Below, one piece after another: positions 18,900 through 27,716 of a stretch of DNA of 64,000 nt. Origin of the DNA: Streptomyces sp. MspMP-M5 (GTDB taxonomy: Bacteria; Actinomycetota; Actinomycetes; Streptomycetales; Streptomycetaceae); assembly GCF_000373585.1 (NCBI RefSeq), contig NZ_KB891891.1:1-64000 (forward strand), given 5' to 3'. Position numbers and translations under genes: made by a program. Below the pieces are notes generated by a model, which was not told the DNA's origin, did not search any database, and saw nothing but the letters and a program-made list of their open reading frames with translations. The stretch's first letter is position 1, and the number at the start of each line of letters is the position of its first letter.

Positions 18900-19922
18900 A
18901 TGCCCATCGCAACCCCTGAGGTCTACAACGAGATGCTGGACCGGGCGAAGGCAGGCAAGTTCGCCTACCCGGCCATCAACGTGACCTCCTCGCAGACCCT
19001 GCACGCTGCGCTGCGCGGTTTCGCCGAGGCCGAGAGCGACGGCATCATCCAGATTTCCACCGGTGGTGCGGAGTTCCTGGGCGGCCAGTACAGCAAGGAC
19101 ATGGTCACCGGTGCGGTGGCGCTGGCCGAGTTCGCGCACGTGGTCGCCGAGAAGTACGGCGTCAACATCGCCCTGCACACCGACCACTGCCCCAAGGACA
19201 AGCTGGACGGCTACGTCCGCCCGCTGATCGCGATCTCCGAGGAGCGCGTCAAGGCCGGCCGCAACCCGCTCTTCCAGTCGCACATGTGGGACGGCTCCGC
19301 CGAGACCCTCGTCGACAACCTCGCCATCGCGCAGGAGCTGCTGCCCCGCGCCGCCGCCGCCAAGATCATTCTTGAGGTCGAGATCACCCCGACCGGTGGC
19401 GAGGAGGACGGCGTCACCCACGAGATCAACGACGAGCTCTACACCACGGTCGAGGACGCGCTGCGCACCGCCGAGGCGCTGGGCCTGGGCGAGCAGGGCC
19501 GCTACCTCCTCGCCGCCTCCTTCGGCAACGTCCACGGCGTCTACAAGCCGGGCAACGTCGTGCTCCGCCCCGAGCTGCTGAAGGACCTCCAGGAGGGCGT
19601 CGGCGCGAAGTACGGCAAGGCGTCGCCGTTCGACTTCGTCTTCCACGGCGGCTCCGGCTCCACCGAGGAGGAGATCGCCACCGCGCTGGAGAACGGCGTG
19701 GTCAAGATGAACCTCGACACCGACACCCAGTACGCCTTCACCCGCCCGGTCGCGGACCACATGTTCCGCAACTACGACGGTGTGCTGAAGGTCGACGGCG
19801 AGGTCGGCAACAAGAAGACCTACGACCCGCGCACCTGGGGCAAGCAGGCCGAGGCCGGTATGGCCAAGCGCGTCACCGAGGCGTGCGCCAACCTGCGCTC
19901 CACGGGCACCAAGCTGAAGTAG
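18900..19922 (+). CDS. fba: Class II fructose-bisphosphate aldolase
   Basis: The 340-residue zinc-dependent aldolase contains FAYPAINVTSSQTLHAALRG, the zinc and catalytic residues around IALHTDHCPKDKLDGYV, EVEITPTGGEEDGVTHE, AASFGNVHGVYKPGNV and VFHGGSGSTEEEI. It splits fructose-1,6-bisphosphate in glycolysis and runs in reverse in gluconeogenesis. ATG 18900 follows AAGGAGCGG at the right spacing; an upstream in-frame extension to 18828 is rejected. A perfect hairpin terminator follows. Confidence 0.97.
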   Translation: MPIATPEVYNEMLDRAKAGKFAYPAINVTSSQTLHAALRGFAEAESDGIIQISTGGAEFLGGQYSKDMVTGAVALAEFAHVVAEKYGVNIALHTDHCPKDKLDGYVRPLIAISEERVKAGRNPLFQSHMWDGSAETLVDNLAIAQELLPRAAAAKIILEVEITPTGGEEDGVTHEINDELYTTVEDALRTAEALGLGEQGRYLLAASFGNVHGVYKPGNVVLRPELLKDLQEGVGAKYGKASPFDFVFHGGSGSTEEEIATALENGVVKMNLDTDTQYAFTRPVADHMFRNYDGVLKVDGEVGNKKTYDPRTWGKQAEAGMAKRVTEACANLRSTGTKLK

Positions 19923-19939
19923 CCGCCCGGCGGCTTCCC

Positions 19940-19971
19940 GGGCCCCGCAGCCGTACCGGTTTGCGGGGCCC
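19940..19971 (+). terminator. Hairpin terminator of fba
   Basis: GGGCCCCGCA paired perfectly with TGCGGGGCCC across a 12-nt loop, 17 bp after the fba stop. Confidence 0.88.
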
Positions 19972-20019
19972 TTCGCCGTCCGTGGGGCGGGCGCCCTTGG
20001 AACGGGGCATGCTCGCCGT

Positions 20020-21615
20020 ATGGAGCAACCCGTCAGGAGTGAGCCGGGGCCGGTGCGGCTGGCCTCGCCGCAGGGCCGCTGGGTACTGACCACGACCGTC
20101 CTCGGCTCGGGCATGGCGATGCTCGACAGCACGGTCGTCAATGTCGCGCTGCCCCGGATCGGCGCGGACCTCAACGCGGACCTCGCGGTCCTCCAGTGGA
20201 CCGTCACCGCCTACATGCTCACCCTCTCCTCGCTGATCCTGCTGGGCGGCTCACTGGGCGACCGGTACGGCCGGCGCCGGATCTTCGTCATCGGCGTCGT
20301 CTGGTTCGCGGTGGCCTCGCTGCTGTGCGGGCTGGCCCCGAACGCCGGGATGCTGGTCGCCTCCCGCGCGCTCCAGGGGATCGGCGGCGCCCTGCTCACC
20401 CCCGGCTCGCTCGCCCTCATCCAGGCCGTCTTCCACCACGACGACCGGGCCCGCGCCGTCGGCGCCTGGTCCGGCCTGGGCGGGGTGGCCGCGGCCGTCG
20501 GCCCGTTCGTCGGGGGCTGGCTGGTGGACGGCGCGGGCTGGCGCTGGGTGTTCTTCCTCAACGTGCCGCTGGCGGCGGCCTGCGTCCCGATCGCGCTGCG
20601 GCACGTCCCCGAGACCCGCGAGCGGCACACCGGCCGGGCCCGTGGCTTCGACGTCCCCGGGGCGGTCCTGGGCGCGCTGGCGCTGGCCGGCGTCAGTTAC
20701 GCACTGATCGAGGCGCCGGGCCGCGGCGCCTCGCCCGCGGTGATCGTGCCCGCCGTGGTCGGTGTCCTGCTCGGCGCGGTCTTCCTCCACGTGGAACGGC
20801 GGCGCCCCGACCCGATGCTGCCCCCGGCGATCTTCACGATCCGCCAGTTCACCGCCGTCAACGCCGTGACCGTCTGCGTCTACGCCGCGTTCGGCGGCTT
20901 CTTCTTCCTCTCCGTGCTCCAGCTTCAGGTCGTCGTCGGCTACTCGGCCCTCCAGGCCGGCACCGCGCTGCTGCCCACGACGGTGCTGATGCTGCTGCTG
21001 TCGGCCCGCTCCGGCGAACTGGGCCAGCGGATCGGCCCGCGCATCCCGCTCACCGTCGGCCCGGTGCTCTGCGCGGCCGGCATGCTGCTGATGACCCGGG
21101 TCGGCCCGGGCGCCTCCTACCTCGCCGACGTGCTGCCCGCCCTGGTGGTCCTCGGCGCCGGCATGGTGACGCTGGTCGCCCCGCTCACCGCCACCGTACT
21201 GGCGTCCGTCGACGTCGACCGGGCCGGCCTGGCCAGCGGCATCAACAACGCCGCCGCCCGCGCCGCCGGCCTGGTCGCGGTGGCCGCCCTCCCCCTGCTC
21301 GCCGGCATGGGCCCCGAGACCTACCGCTCGTCCCCCGCCTTCGCCGCCGCCTTCCGCCGCGCCATGCCGCTGTCCGCCGCGATCCTGCTGGCCGGCGCCC
21401 TGATCGCCTGGCTGACCGTCCGCCGCGACATCCTCCATCCCGCGCAACCGGAAACCCCCGAACCCTGCCACGCCGAATGCACCTACCACTGCGGCGTGAA
21501 CGCCCCACCCCTGGACCCCGGCACCCAGGACACCCTGACCCGCACCCGCCCCCGACGCGCATCCCCACCGCCCTCCAACCACCCACCCACGGGAGGTGAC
21601 GGGGCGGAGGGGTAG
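20020..21615 (+). CDS. MFS drug-efflux transporter, DHA2 (EmrB/QacA) family
   Basis: The 531-residue protein has about 14 membrane helices. Hallmarks are GMAMLDSTVVNVALPRIG in helix 1, the motif A loop GGSLGDRYGRRRIFVIG, RALQGIGGALLTPGSLALI and a WRWVFFLNVPLAA turn. It exports hydrophobic or cationic compounds by proton antiport; the substrate is unknown. The cytoplasmic tail (after WLTVRRDIL) is unusual, rich in Pro/Thr/Arg with a CHAECTYHC segment. Its last codons and stop lie inside the left arm of the 33-bp inverted repeat at 21595-21675, so the 3' end has probably been overwritten by a repeat. Confidence 0.92.
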   Translation: MEQPVRSEPGPVRLASPQGRWVLTTTVLGSGMAMLDSTVVNVALPRIGADLNADLAVLQWTVTAYMLTLSSLILLGGSLGDRYGRRRIFVIGVVWFAVASLLCGLAPNAGMLVASRALQGIGGALLTPGSLALIQAVFHHDDRARAVGAWSGLGGVAAAVGPFVGGWLVDGAGWRWVFFLNVPLAAACVPIALRHVPETRERHTGRARGFDVPGAVLGALALAGVSYALIEAPGRGASPAVIVPAVVGVLLGAVFLHVERRRPDPMLPPAIFTIRQFTAVNAVTVCVYAAFGGFFFLSVLQLQVVVGYSALQAGTALLPTTVLMLLLSARSGELGQRIGPRIPLTVGPVLCAAGMLLMTRVGPGASYLADVLPALVVLGAGMVTLVAPLTATVLASVDVDRAGLASGINNAAARAAGLVAVAALPLLAGMGPETYRSSPAFAAAFRRAMPLSAAILLAGALIAWLTVRRDILHPAQPETPEPCHAECTYHCGVNAPPLDPGTQDTLTRTRPRRASPPPSNHPPTGGDGAEG

Positions 21616-21675
21616 GGGTGTGCCGGACGTAAAGCGAAGCAGTCCGGCACACCCCTACCCCTCCGCCCCGTCACC
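21595..21675. repeat. 33-bp perfect inverted repeat, long hairpin
   Basis: The arm at 21595-21627 (begins GGTGACGGGGCGGAGGGG, ends TGCCGGA) is the exact complement of 21643-21675, around a 15-nt loop (CGTAAAGCGAAGCAG). It contains the MFS stop codon. It could terminate transcription in either direction. Its length and perfection exceed an ordinary terminator and suggest a dispersed repeat family. Confidence 0.95.
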
Positions 21676-21692
21676 GCACCCAACAGCCCCGC

Positions 21693-21897
21693 GCCGCAGG
21701 CGCAAAAACATCCCACGGCGGGAAACCCGACGACGTGGGAAGCAACGCAGCAGAACGCCGCAGGCGCAAAGACACCCCACGGCGGGAAACCCGACGACGT
21801 AGGAGGCACCCCCAGCGCAGCGGAACGCCGCAGGCGCAAAAAAACACCCCACGGCGGGAAAGCCGACAACGTGGGATGCCGGCCAAGCGCAGCGGAA
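21693..21897. repeat. Three tandem copies of a 64-70 bp intergenic repeat
   Basis: Copies begin at 21693, 21757 and 21827, each starting GCCGCAGGCGCAAA. Each contains CCCACGGCGGGAAA, then a (C/G)CCGACGACGT-like segment, so each can fold as a nested stem (CCCACG...CGTGGG outside, CGGG-AAA-CCCG inside). They fill the gap between the MFS gene and the DUF3151 gene. No protein is encoded. Confidence 0.9.
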
Positions 21898-21913
21898 GGG
21901 CAGACTAGGAACC

Positions 21914-22327
21914 ATGCCCATTCACGAAAACCTCCTCGGGGGCCCGCCCCCGACGCACCTGCCCGACGACCCGGAGCCCCGCGCGCTGCTCGCCTCGGGT
22001 GCCGCGCCCGCCGACGTCGCCGCGAAGTACCCGGCCTCCTCCCTGGCCTGGGCCCAGCTCGCCGACGACGCCTTCGAGGCCGGCCGGGTCGTCGAGTCGT
22101 ACGCCTACGCCCGTACCGGCTACCACCGCGGCCTGGACGCGCTGCGCCGGGCCGGCTGGAAGGGCCACGGCCCGGTGCCGTTCGAGCACGAGCCCAACCG
22201 CGGCTTCCTCCGCGCGCTGCACGCCCTCGCCCGCGCCGCCCAGGCCATCGGCGAGCAGGAGGAGTACGAGCGCTGCTCGACCTTCCTCCGGGACTCGTCG
22301 CCGACCGCGGCCGACACGCTCTCCTGA
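21914..22327 (+). CDS. DUF3151 family protein
   Basis: The 137-residue protein starts MPIHENLLGGPPPTHLPDD. It has the DUF3151 features ASSLAWAQLADDAFEAGRV, ESYAYARTGYHRGLDALRRA and the C-terminal GEQEEYERCSTFLRDSSP. It is an all-helical, cytoplasmic actinobacterial protein of unknown function. The gene is preceded by the tandem repeats and followed by a strong hairpin, so it is probably monocistronic. Confidence 0.88.
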   Translation: MPIHENLLGGPPPTHLPDDPEPRALLASGAAPADVAAKYPASSLAWAQLADDAFEAGRVVESYAYARTGYHRGLDALRRAGWKGHGPVPFEHEPNRGFLRALHALARAAQAIGEQEEYERCSTFLRDSSPTAADTLS

Positions 22328-22332
22328 GCCGC

Positions 22333-22370
22333 CGGGACCGCCCGCCCCGGCCCCGGGGCGGGCGGTCCCG
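22333..22370 (+). terminator. Hairpin terminator after DUF3151 gene
   Basis: Perfect 16-bp stem (CGGGACCGCCCGCCCC with its complement 22355-22370) and a 6-nt loop, starting 5 bp after the stop. Confidence 0.88.
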
Positions 22371-22529
22371 GGGCCGGGCGCAAGATCGTGCCCGGCCCTT
22401 GCGCGGTGGTGGTGCAGCACCGATGATTTCAGTGGGCCGGGTCATCTCGCGCCCGAGGGGACCGGGGCTCCCGTGCCGACGAGGAAGGAGCGGACCGCTA
22501 CCCGGTAGTTCGCACCTGAGGAGTCCCTC

Positions 22530-23420
22530 ATGTCGCAACCGTCTCCCACCCGTTCCGCGCATCAGGCCCCGTCGCCGGACGCCGCGCCCCCCGAGGTGGA
22601 ACCGCCGTTCGGCCCCGATCTGAGCATCGGCGCCGGCACCACCACCCCGTACGAGGACTACGTCCGCGCGAGCGTCCTCACCCATCTCCAGCAGCTCCAG
22701 TCCGACGACCCGGGCGAGATGGTCTTCCTGGTGACCACCCAGGTGATGGAGCTGTGGTTCACCGTCATCGTCCACGAGTGGCAGACCGCCGCCGACGCGC
22801 TGCGCCGGGACGACCTGCCGGTGGCGACGGACGCGCTGCGCCGTTCCACGTGGGAGCTGGAGGCGCTGAACGCCGCCTGGAAGCCGCTGGCCCGGCTGAC
22901 GCCCGCACAGTTCAACGCCTACCGCGGCGCGCTCGGCGAGGGCAGCGGGTTCCAGTCCGCGATGTACCGGCGGCTGGAGTTCCTGCTCGGCGAGAAGTCC
23001 GCGTCGATGCTGGTGCCGCACCGCGGCTCCGCGGAGGACCACGCCGCGCTGGAGAAGGCGCTGCACGAACCGAGCCTGTACGACGAGGTGCTGCGGCTGC
23101 TGGCCCGCCGCGGCCACCCGGTCCCGGAGGCCGTCCTGCGGCGCGACGTGGCCGAGCGCTACGAACCGGACCCGGCCGTCGAGGAGGTCTGGGCCGCCGT
23201 TTTCGCCGGCTCGCAGGACTCCGAACTCGCCCGGCTCGGCGAGCTGTTGACCGATGTCGCGGAGCTGGTCTGGCGCTGGCGCAACGACCATCTGGTGGCG
23301 ACCCGGCGGGCGATGGGCGCGAAAATGGGCACCGGCGGGTCCGCGGGGGTCGCCTGGCTGGAGAAGCGGGCCCGTAAGAACGTCTTCCCCGAGCTGTGGA
23401 CGGCACGAAGCCATGTCTGA
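22530..23420 (+). CDS. kynA: Tryptophan 2,3-dioxygenase
   Basis: The 296-residue protein has the heme-dioxygenase pattern of TDO: TTPYEDYVRASVLTHLQQLQ, TTQVMELWFTVIVHEW, GEGSGFQSAMYRRLEFLLG and the heme-ligand segment RNDHLVATRRAMGAKMGTGG. It oxidises L-tryptophan to N-formylkynurenine. ATG 22530 follows a GAGGAG ribosome binding site. Its stop lies inside the start of kynU (8-bp overlap). With the formamidase-like gene it forms the kynurenine operon known in Streptomyces. The roughly 40-residue N-terminal extension is Pro/Ala-rich and probably disordered. Confidence 0.95.
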   Translation: MSQPSPTRSAHQAPSPDAAPPEVEPPFGPDLSIGAGTTTPYEDYVRASVLTHLQQLQSDDPGEMVFLVTTQVMELWFTVIVHEWQTAADALRRDDLPVATDALRRSTWELEALNAAWKPLARLTPAQFNAYRGALGEGSGFQSAMYRRLEFLLGEKSASMLVPHRGSAEDHAALEKALHEPSLYDEVLRLLARRGHPVPEAVLRRDVAERYEPDPAVEEVWAAVFAGSQDSELARLGELLTDVAELVWRWRNDHLVATRRAMGAKMGTGGSAGVAWLEKRARKNVFPELWTARSHV

Positions 23421-24681
23421 GAGCCGCGAGACCCCGCAGAGCCCCGGCCCCGGCACCGCCGGGGCCCGTACGGAGGCGGCCCGCGCCGCCGAACTCGACG
23501 CGGCCGGACCGCTCACCGCCACCCGCGACCGGTTCGTCCTCGACGACGCCACCAGCTATCTCGACGGCAACTCCCTCGGCGCGCTGCCCCGGTCGGTGCC
23601 CGGCCGGATCGCCGAGGTGATCGCACGCGAGTGGGGCGAACTGCGCATCCGGTCCTGGACCGAGGCCGGCTGGTGGACCGCGCCCGAGCGGATCGGCGAG
23701 AAGATCGCCCCGCTCGTCGGGGCGGCACCGGGCCAGGTGGTGGTCGGCGACTCCACCAGCGTCAACGTCTTCAAGGCGGTGACCGGCGGCATCCGGATGG
23801 CGGGGAAGGGCTGCACGGAGATCCTGGTCGACGCCACGACCTTCCCCACGGACGGCTATGTCGCCCGCTCCGCGGCCCGGATGGCCGGCCTCGCGGTCCG
23901 GCCGGTCGAGCCGGCCCGGATCGCCGACGAGGTCACCGAGCGGACCGCGCTGGCGCTGGTCAACCACGTCGACTACCGCACCGGCGAGCTCAACGACATG
24001 GCCCAGATCACCGCCGCGCTGCACTCCGCGGGCGCGCTGGCGGTCTGGGACCTGTGCCACAGCGCCGGCGCGCTGCCGGTCGCGCTGGACGCGTGCGGGG
24101 TGGACCTCGCGGTGGGCTGCACCTACAAGTACCTCAACGGCGGCCCCGGTTCGCCCGCGTACCTCTACATCCGGCAGAGCCTCCAGGAGCGGTTCGAGTC
24201 GCCGCTGCCGGGCTGGAACTCGCACGCCGACCCGTTCGGGATGGAGCCCGGCTTCACCCCGGCCGACGGTGTGCTGCGCGGCCGCGTCGGCACCCCCGAC
24301 ATCCTCTCGATGCTCGCCCTGGAGGCGGCGCTGGAGGCGTGGGAGGGCGTCACCGTCGAGGAGGTGCGGGCCAAGAGCCTGGCGCTGACCGACTTCTTCC
24401 TGGAGTGCGTCGCCGCGTATGTGCCGTCCGGGCGGGTCCGCTCGGTGACCCCGTCCGAGCACCGGCGACGCGGCAGCCAGATCTCGCTGGTGTGCCCGGG
24501 GGCCGGCGAGGTGATGGCGGAGCTGATCCGCCGCGGGGTGGTCGGCGACTTCCGTCCCCCGGACGTGCTGCGCTTCGGCTTCACCCCGCTCTACACCACC
24601 TTCGCGGACGCCGAGCGGGCGGCGTGGGTGCTCGGCGAGGTGCTGCGGGAGCGGTCCGCGGCGGGCGGCGGCGCCGGGTGA
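23413..24681 (+). CDS. kynU: Kynureninase
   Basis: The 422-residue PLP enzyme (fold type I) contains SYLDGNSLGALPRSVP, DSTSVNVFKAVTGG, NHVDYRTGELNDM, LWDLCHSAGALPV-type core (here VWDLCHSAGALPVALD) and the PLP-lysine segment GCTYKYLNGGPGSPAYLY. It cleaves kynurenine to anthranilate and alanine. ATG 23413 overlaps the kynA stop by eight bases. The 3' end overlaps the next gene by GTGA. Together the three genes turn tryptophan into anthranilate. Confidence 0.95.
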   Translation: MSESRETPQSPGPGTAGARTEAARAAELDAAGPLTATRDRFVLDDATSYLDGNSLGALPRSVPGRIAEVIAREWGELRIRSWTEAGWWTAPERIGEKIAPLVGAAPGQVVVGDSTSVNVFKAVTGGIRMAGKGCTEILVDATTFPTDGYVARSAARMAGLAVRPVEPARIADEVTERTALALVNHVDYRTGELNDMAQITAALHSAGALAVWDLCHSAGALPVALDACGVDLAVGCTYKYLNGGPGSPAYLYIRQSLQERFESPLPGWNSHADPFGMEPGFTPADGVLRGRVGTPDILSMLALEAALEAWEGVTVEEVRAKSLALTDFFLECVAAYVPSGRVRSVTPSEHRRRGSQISLVCPGAGEVMAELIRRGVVGDFRPPDVLRFGFTPLYTTFADAERAAWVLGEVLRERSAAGGGAG

Positions 24682-25493
24682 CCGCGGCCGACGAGGAGGC
24701 GGCGCTGCTGGGGCTGGCCCCGGTGGCGCCGGCCCGCACGGTGGCGTACGGCCCGCACCCGGACCAGATCGTCGACTTCCACGGGACGTGGCCCGGGACC
24801 GGGCCCCTCGTCGTCCTGCTGCACGGCGGGTTCTGGCGGGCCGCGTACGACCGGTGCCACCTCTCGCCGTGCGCGGCGGAGCTGGCCCGGCACGGGCTGC
24901 CGGTCGCGCTGGCCGAGTACCGCAGGGTCGGCGCGGGCGGCGGCGCGCCGCAAACCTTCGAGGACGTCCCGGCGGCCGTGGCGGCCGCGGCCGACGCGGG
25001 GACGCGGCCCGGGGCGCCGCCCCGCGAGATCGTGCTCGTCGGGCACTCGGCGGGCGGCCATCTCGCGCTGCTCGCCGCCGCCCGCCCCGGCCCGCCGGTG
25101 ACCCGGGTCGTCGCGGTGGCCCCGGTCGCCGATCTGGCCCGCGCCCATGAGCTGGGCCTGAGCGACGGCGCGGTGGCCGGGCTGCTCGGCGCCGGCCCCG
25201 GCTTCGCCGGCCGGCTGGCCGACGCCGACCCGGTCCGCCACCCGCCCGCCGGCGTCCCCGTCACGCTGCTGCACGGCACCGACGACCCGGACGTCCCGCC
25301 GGAGCTCTCCCGCCGCTACGCCGCCGCCCACCCCGCCGCGACCACGCTGCGCGAACTGCCCGGCACCGGCCACTACGCCCCGATCACGCCCGGCACCGAC
25401 GCCTTCCGCACGCTGCTGGAACTGCTCCGTGGCGGCGGACCGGGCACCACGGAGGCCGCCGCGGAACCGCCCGGTGCCGGCCGCCCCGCGTAG
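24678..25493 (+). CDS. kynB: Alpha/beta hydrolase, probable kynurenine formamidase
   Basis: The 271-residue alpha/beta hydrolase carries the oxyanion motif LLHGGFWRAAYD, the nucleophile elbow VGHSAGGHLAL, an acid in HGTDDPDVPPEL and the histidine in GTGHYAPITP. The HGGFW motif and operon position after TDO and kynureninase make N-formylkynurenine hydrolysis the likely activity. The bacterial metal-dependent KynB is an unrelated fold, so the symbol is functional only. It starts at GTG in a GTGA overlap with kynU. Confidence 0.8.
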   Translation: MTAADEEAALLGLAPVAPARTVAYGPHPDQIVDFHGTWPGTGPLVVLLHGGFWRAAYDRCHLSPCAAELARHGLPVALAEYRRVGAGGGAPQTFEDVPAAVAAAADAGTRPGAPPREIVLVGHSAGGHLALLAAARPGPPVTRVVAVAPVADLARAHELGLSDGAVAGLLGAGPGFAGRLADADPVRHPPAGVPVTLLHGTDDPDVPPELSRRYAAAHPAATTLRELPGTGHYAPITPGTDAFRTLLELLRGGGPGTTEAAAEPPGAGRPA

Positions 25494-25575
25494 TGCCCGG
25501 CCCGCGTAGTACTTGAGACGGACCCCGGCAGATCCGCTTCGGTGGGGACGCCCCGAGGGCCCGGCCCTGCTTACC

Positions 25576-26952
25576 GTGGTGTACGTGAACGAGACCACCC
25601 AGACACCGGGCGACCTGCACTCCGAGGCGCGGATAGCCCACGGAGTGCTGCACACCCTGCGCCAGGACCTGTTCGCCGGTGCCTTCGCCCTCCGCCCGCT
25701 GCCGCCGCTGGACGACGCCAAGCTGGCGCGGCGGCTGTCCTGGCTGCCGGGGCGCGCCCGCCGCTGTGCCCGCTGGCTCCCGCACGGCGCCGTCGGCTTC
25801 CTCGCGGCCTGCATCTTCATGGGCTCCGTCGGCTCCGGTTACGACGCCGGCGCGACGCGTCAGCTGCTGGACGTCGTCCTCGCGCTGATGATGGCGGTGC
25901 CGCCGGTGCTGGTGCTGTTCCGGCCGGTGGGCGCCTTCTGGCTGTCGCTGGCGGCGTTCTTCGTGGCGGCGGTCGGCTCCCGGTTCTTCTCGCCGTACGC
26001 CAGCGTCTGGAGCTCCGTCTTCGTCGTCCACCTCGCGGTGATGACGCTGGTGGTGCTGCGCACCCGGCCGCGGCTGGCGGTGGAGATGTGGGGGGTCACC
26101 TTCGGGCTGGGGGCGGTGGTCTCGGTGCTCGTCCGCAGCGGCGCCCTGGGCGACATGCCGCCGGTGGCGTTCTTCTCCGGGGTGGTGCTGGTCTCGGCCG
26201 CCGCGGTCCGGGCCTGGCGGGAGGAGCGCCGGCAGGTCGTGGAGACCCGCAGCGTCACCGCCGAGGAGCGCTCCCGCCGCACCCTGCTGGAGGAGCGCGC
26301 GCTGATCGCCCGGGAACTGCACGACGTGGTCGCGCATCATATGTCGGTGATCGCCATCCAGGCCGAGGCCGCGCCCTACCGCGTCGCCGATCCGCCGCCC
26401 GAGCTCGCCAAGTCCTTCGCCACCATCCGGGAGAACGCCGTCGCCGCGCTCACCGAGCTCCGCCGCATCCTCGGCGTGGTCCGTTCCGAGGACCCGGACG
26501 CCTTCGCCGAGCGCGACCCGGAGGCCCCGCAGCCGACGCTGGCCAGCCTGGACGCGCTGCTGGAGAGCGTCCGGGGCGCGGGGCTGACCGTCGAGGCGCT
26601 GATCACCGGGTCGGCCCGGCCGCTGCCGCAGGGCGTGGAGCTGTCGGCGTACCGGATCGTGCAGGAGGCGTTGAGCAACGCGCTGCGGCACTCGCCGGGC
26701 GCGGAGGCGCGGGTGGAGATCTCCTACGTCCTGGGCGGGCTGGGGCTGCGGATCGTCAACGGCGCCCCGAGCCGGCTCGCCAAGCCGTCGCCGGGCGCCG
26801 GCCACGGACTGCTCGGCATGCGGGAGCGGGTGCAGATGCTCGGCGGTGAGATGACGGCCGACCACACCGCGGACGGCGGCTTCGAGGTCGCGGCCTTCCT
26901 GCCGGTGACGAACACCGCGGGCGAGCCCGCCGGGGGCGGGAGCGGGGCATGA
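25576..26952 (+). CDS. Sensor histidine kinase (NarL/DesK-type, HisKA_3)
   Basis: This kinase of about 458 residues has an N-terminal region with about six membrane helices (residues 55-220). A HisKA_3 box follows with the phospho-acceptor in RELHDVVAHHMSVIAIQAEA, then a HATPase domain (AYRIVQEALSNALRHSPGAE, GHGLLGMRERVQMLGG). No extracellular sensor domain is visible, so it may sense the membrane or a transport partner. The start is uncertain: GTG codons at 25576, 25579 and 25585 are all possible. It overlaps the response regulator by ATGA. The divergent-to-convergent context with an ABC exporter downstream does not prove a link. Confidence 0.9.
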   Translation: MVYVNETTQTPGDLHSEARIAHGVLHTLRQDLFAGAFALRPLPPLDDAKLARRLSWLPGRARRCARWLPHGAVGFLAACIFMGSVGSGYDAGATRQLLDVVLALMMAVPPVLVLFRPVGAFWLSLAAFFVAAVGSRFFSPYASVWSSVFVVHLAVMTLVVLRTRPRLAVEMWGVTFGLGAVVSVLVRSGALGDMPPVAFFSGVVLVSAAAVRAWREERRQVVETRSVTAEERSRRTLLEERALIARELHDVVAHHMSVIAIQAEAAPYRVADPPPELAKSFATIRENAVAALTELRRILGVVRSEDPDAFAERDPEAPQPTLASLDALLESVRGAGLTVEALITGSARPLPQGVELSAYRIVQEALSNALRHSPGAEARVEISYVLGGLGLRIVNGAPSRLAKPSPGAGHGLLGMRERVQMLGGEMTADHTADGGFEVAAFLPVTNTAGEPAGGGSGA

Positions 26953-27605
26953 TCCGGGTACTGATCGTCGACGACCAGGTGATGGTCCGCGAGGGCTTCT
27001 CCGTGCTGCTCAACGCGATGCCGGACATCGAGGTCGTCGGCGAGGCCGTCGACGGCCGGCAGGCGGTGGAGCAGGTCTCGCTCCTCAAGCCGGACGTGGT
27101 CCTGATGGACATCCGGATGCCGGAGATGAACGGCCTGGAGGCGACCCGCGAGATCGTCGCCGCCGACGCGGACGCCAAGGTGCTGGTGCTGACCACCTTC
27201 GACCTGGACGAGTACGTCTACCAGGCGCTGCGGTCCGGGGCCAGCGGCTTCCTGCTCAAGGACGCCTCGGCCGGCCAGCTCGCCGAGGGCGTGCGGATCG
27301 TCGCCGCCGGGGAGGCGCTGCTCGCCCCGACCGTCACCAAGCGGCTGATCAACGAGTTCTCCCGGCTGGGCTCGCCGCGCGCCCCGGCCCAGGAGCGCAT
27401 CGGCGATCTGACGGAGCGGGAGACCGAGGTCCTGGTGCTGGTGGCGCAGGGCCTGTCCAACGGTGAGATCGCCGCGCATCTCGTCGTCGCCGAGTCGACG
27501 GTGAAGACGCACGTCAGCCGGATCCTGGTGAAGCTGGGACTGCGCGACCGGACCCAGGCGGCGGTCTTCGCCTACGAGGCGCGGCTGGTGACGCCGGGCG
27601 GCTGA
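26949..27605 (+). CDS. NarL/FixJ-family response regulator
   Basis: The 218-residue regulator has a receiver domain (IRVLIVDDQVMVREGF, phospho-Asp in VVLMDIRMPEMNG near residue 54, LTTFDLDEYVYQAL) and a C-terminal LuxR-type HTH (LTERETEVLVLVAQGLSNGE, then STVKTHVSRILVKLGLRDR). It is the partner of the histidine kinase just upstream (ATGA overlap). The target genes are not evident. Confidence 0.94.
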   Translation: MIRVLIVDDQVMVREGFSVLLNAMPDIEVVGEAVDGRQAVEQVSLLKPDVVLMDIRMPEMNGLEATREIVAADADAKVLVLTTFDLDEYVYQALRSGASGFLLKDASAGQLAEGVRIVAAGEALLAPTVTKRLINEFSRLGSPRAPAQERIGDLTERETEVLVLVAQGLSNGEIAAHLVVAESTVKTHVSRILVKLGLRDRTQAAVFAYEARLVTPGG

Positions 27606-27661
27606 CGGCGCCCCCGCCCCGGCTGTCCACACCCTGTGGACGGCGGGCCGCGGATCGCGGA

Positions 27662-27699
27662 GTGCGCCGCCGGAGTCCGCTACGGCTCCGGCGGCGCAC
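27662..27699. terminator. Bidirectional hairpin terminator
   Basis: Perfect 14-bp stem (GTGCGCCGCCGGAG with complement at 27686-27699) around a 10-nt loop, between the converging response-regulator and ABC-permease genes. Confidence 0.88.
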
Positions 27700-27716
27700 G
27701 ACGGGGCGGCCCCGGG

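Noticed and set aside
21693..21897. CRISPR array
   Set aside because: Units are near-identical along their whole length with no variable spacers, and no cas genes are nearby.
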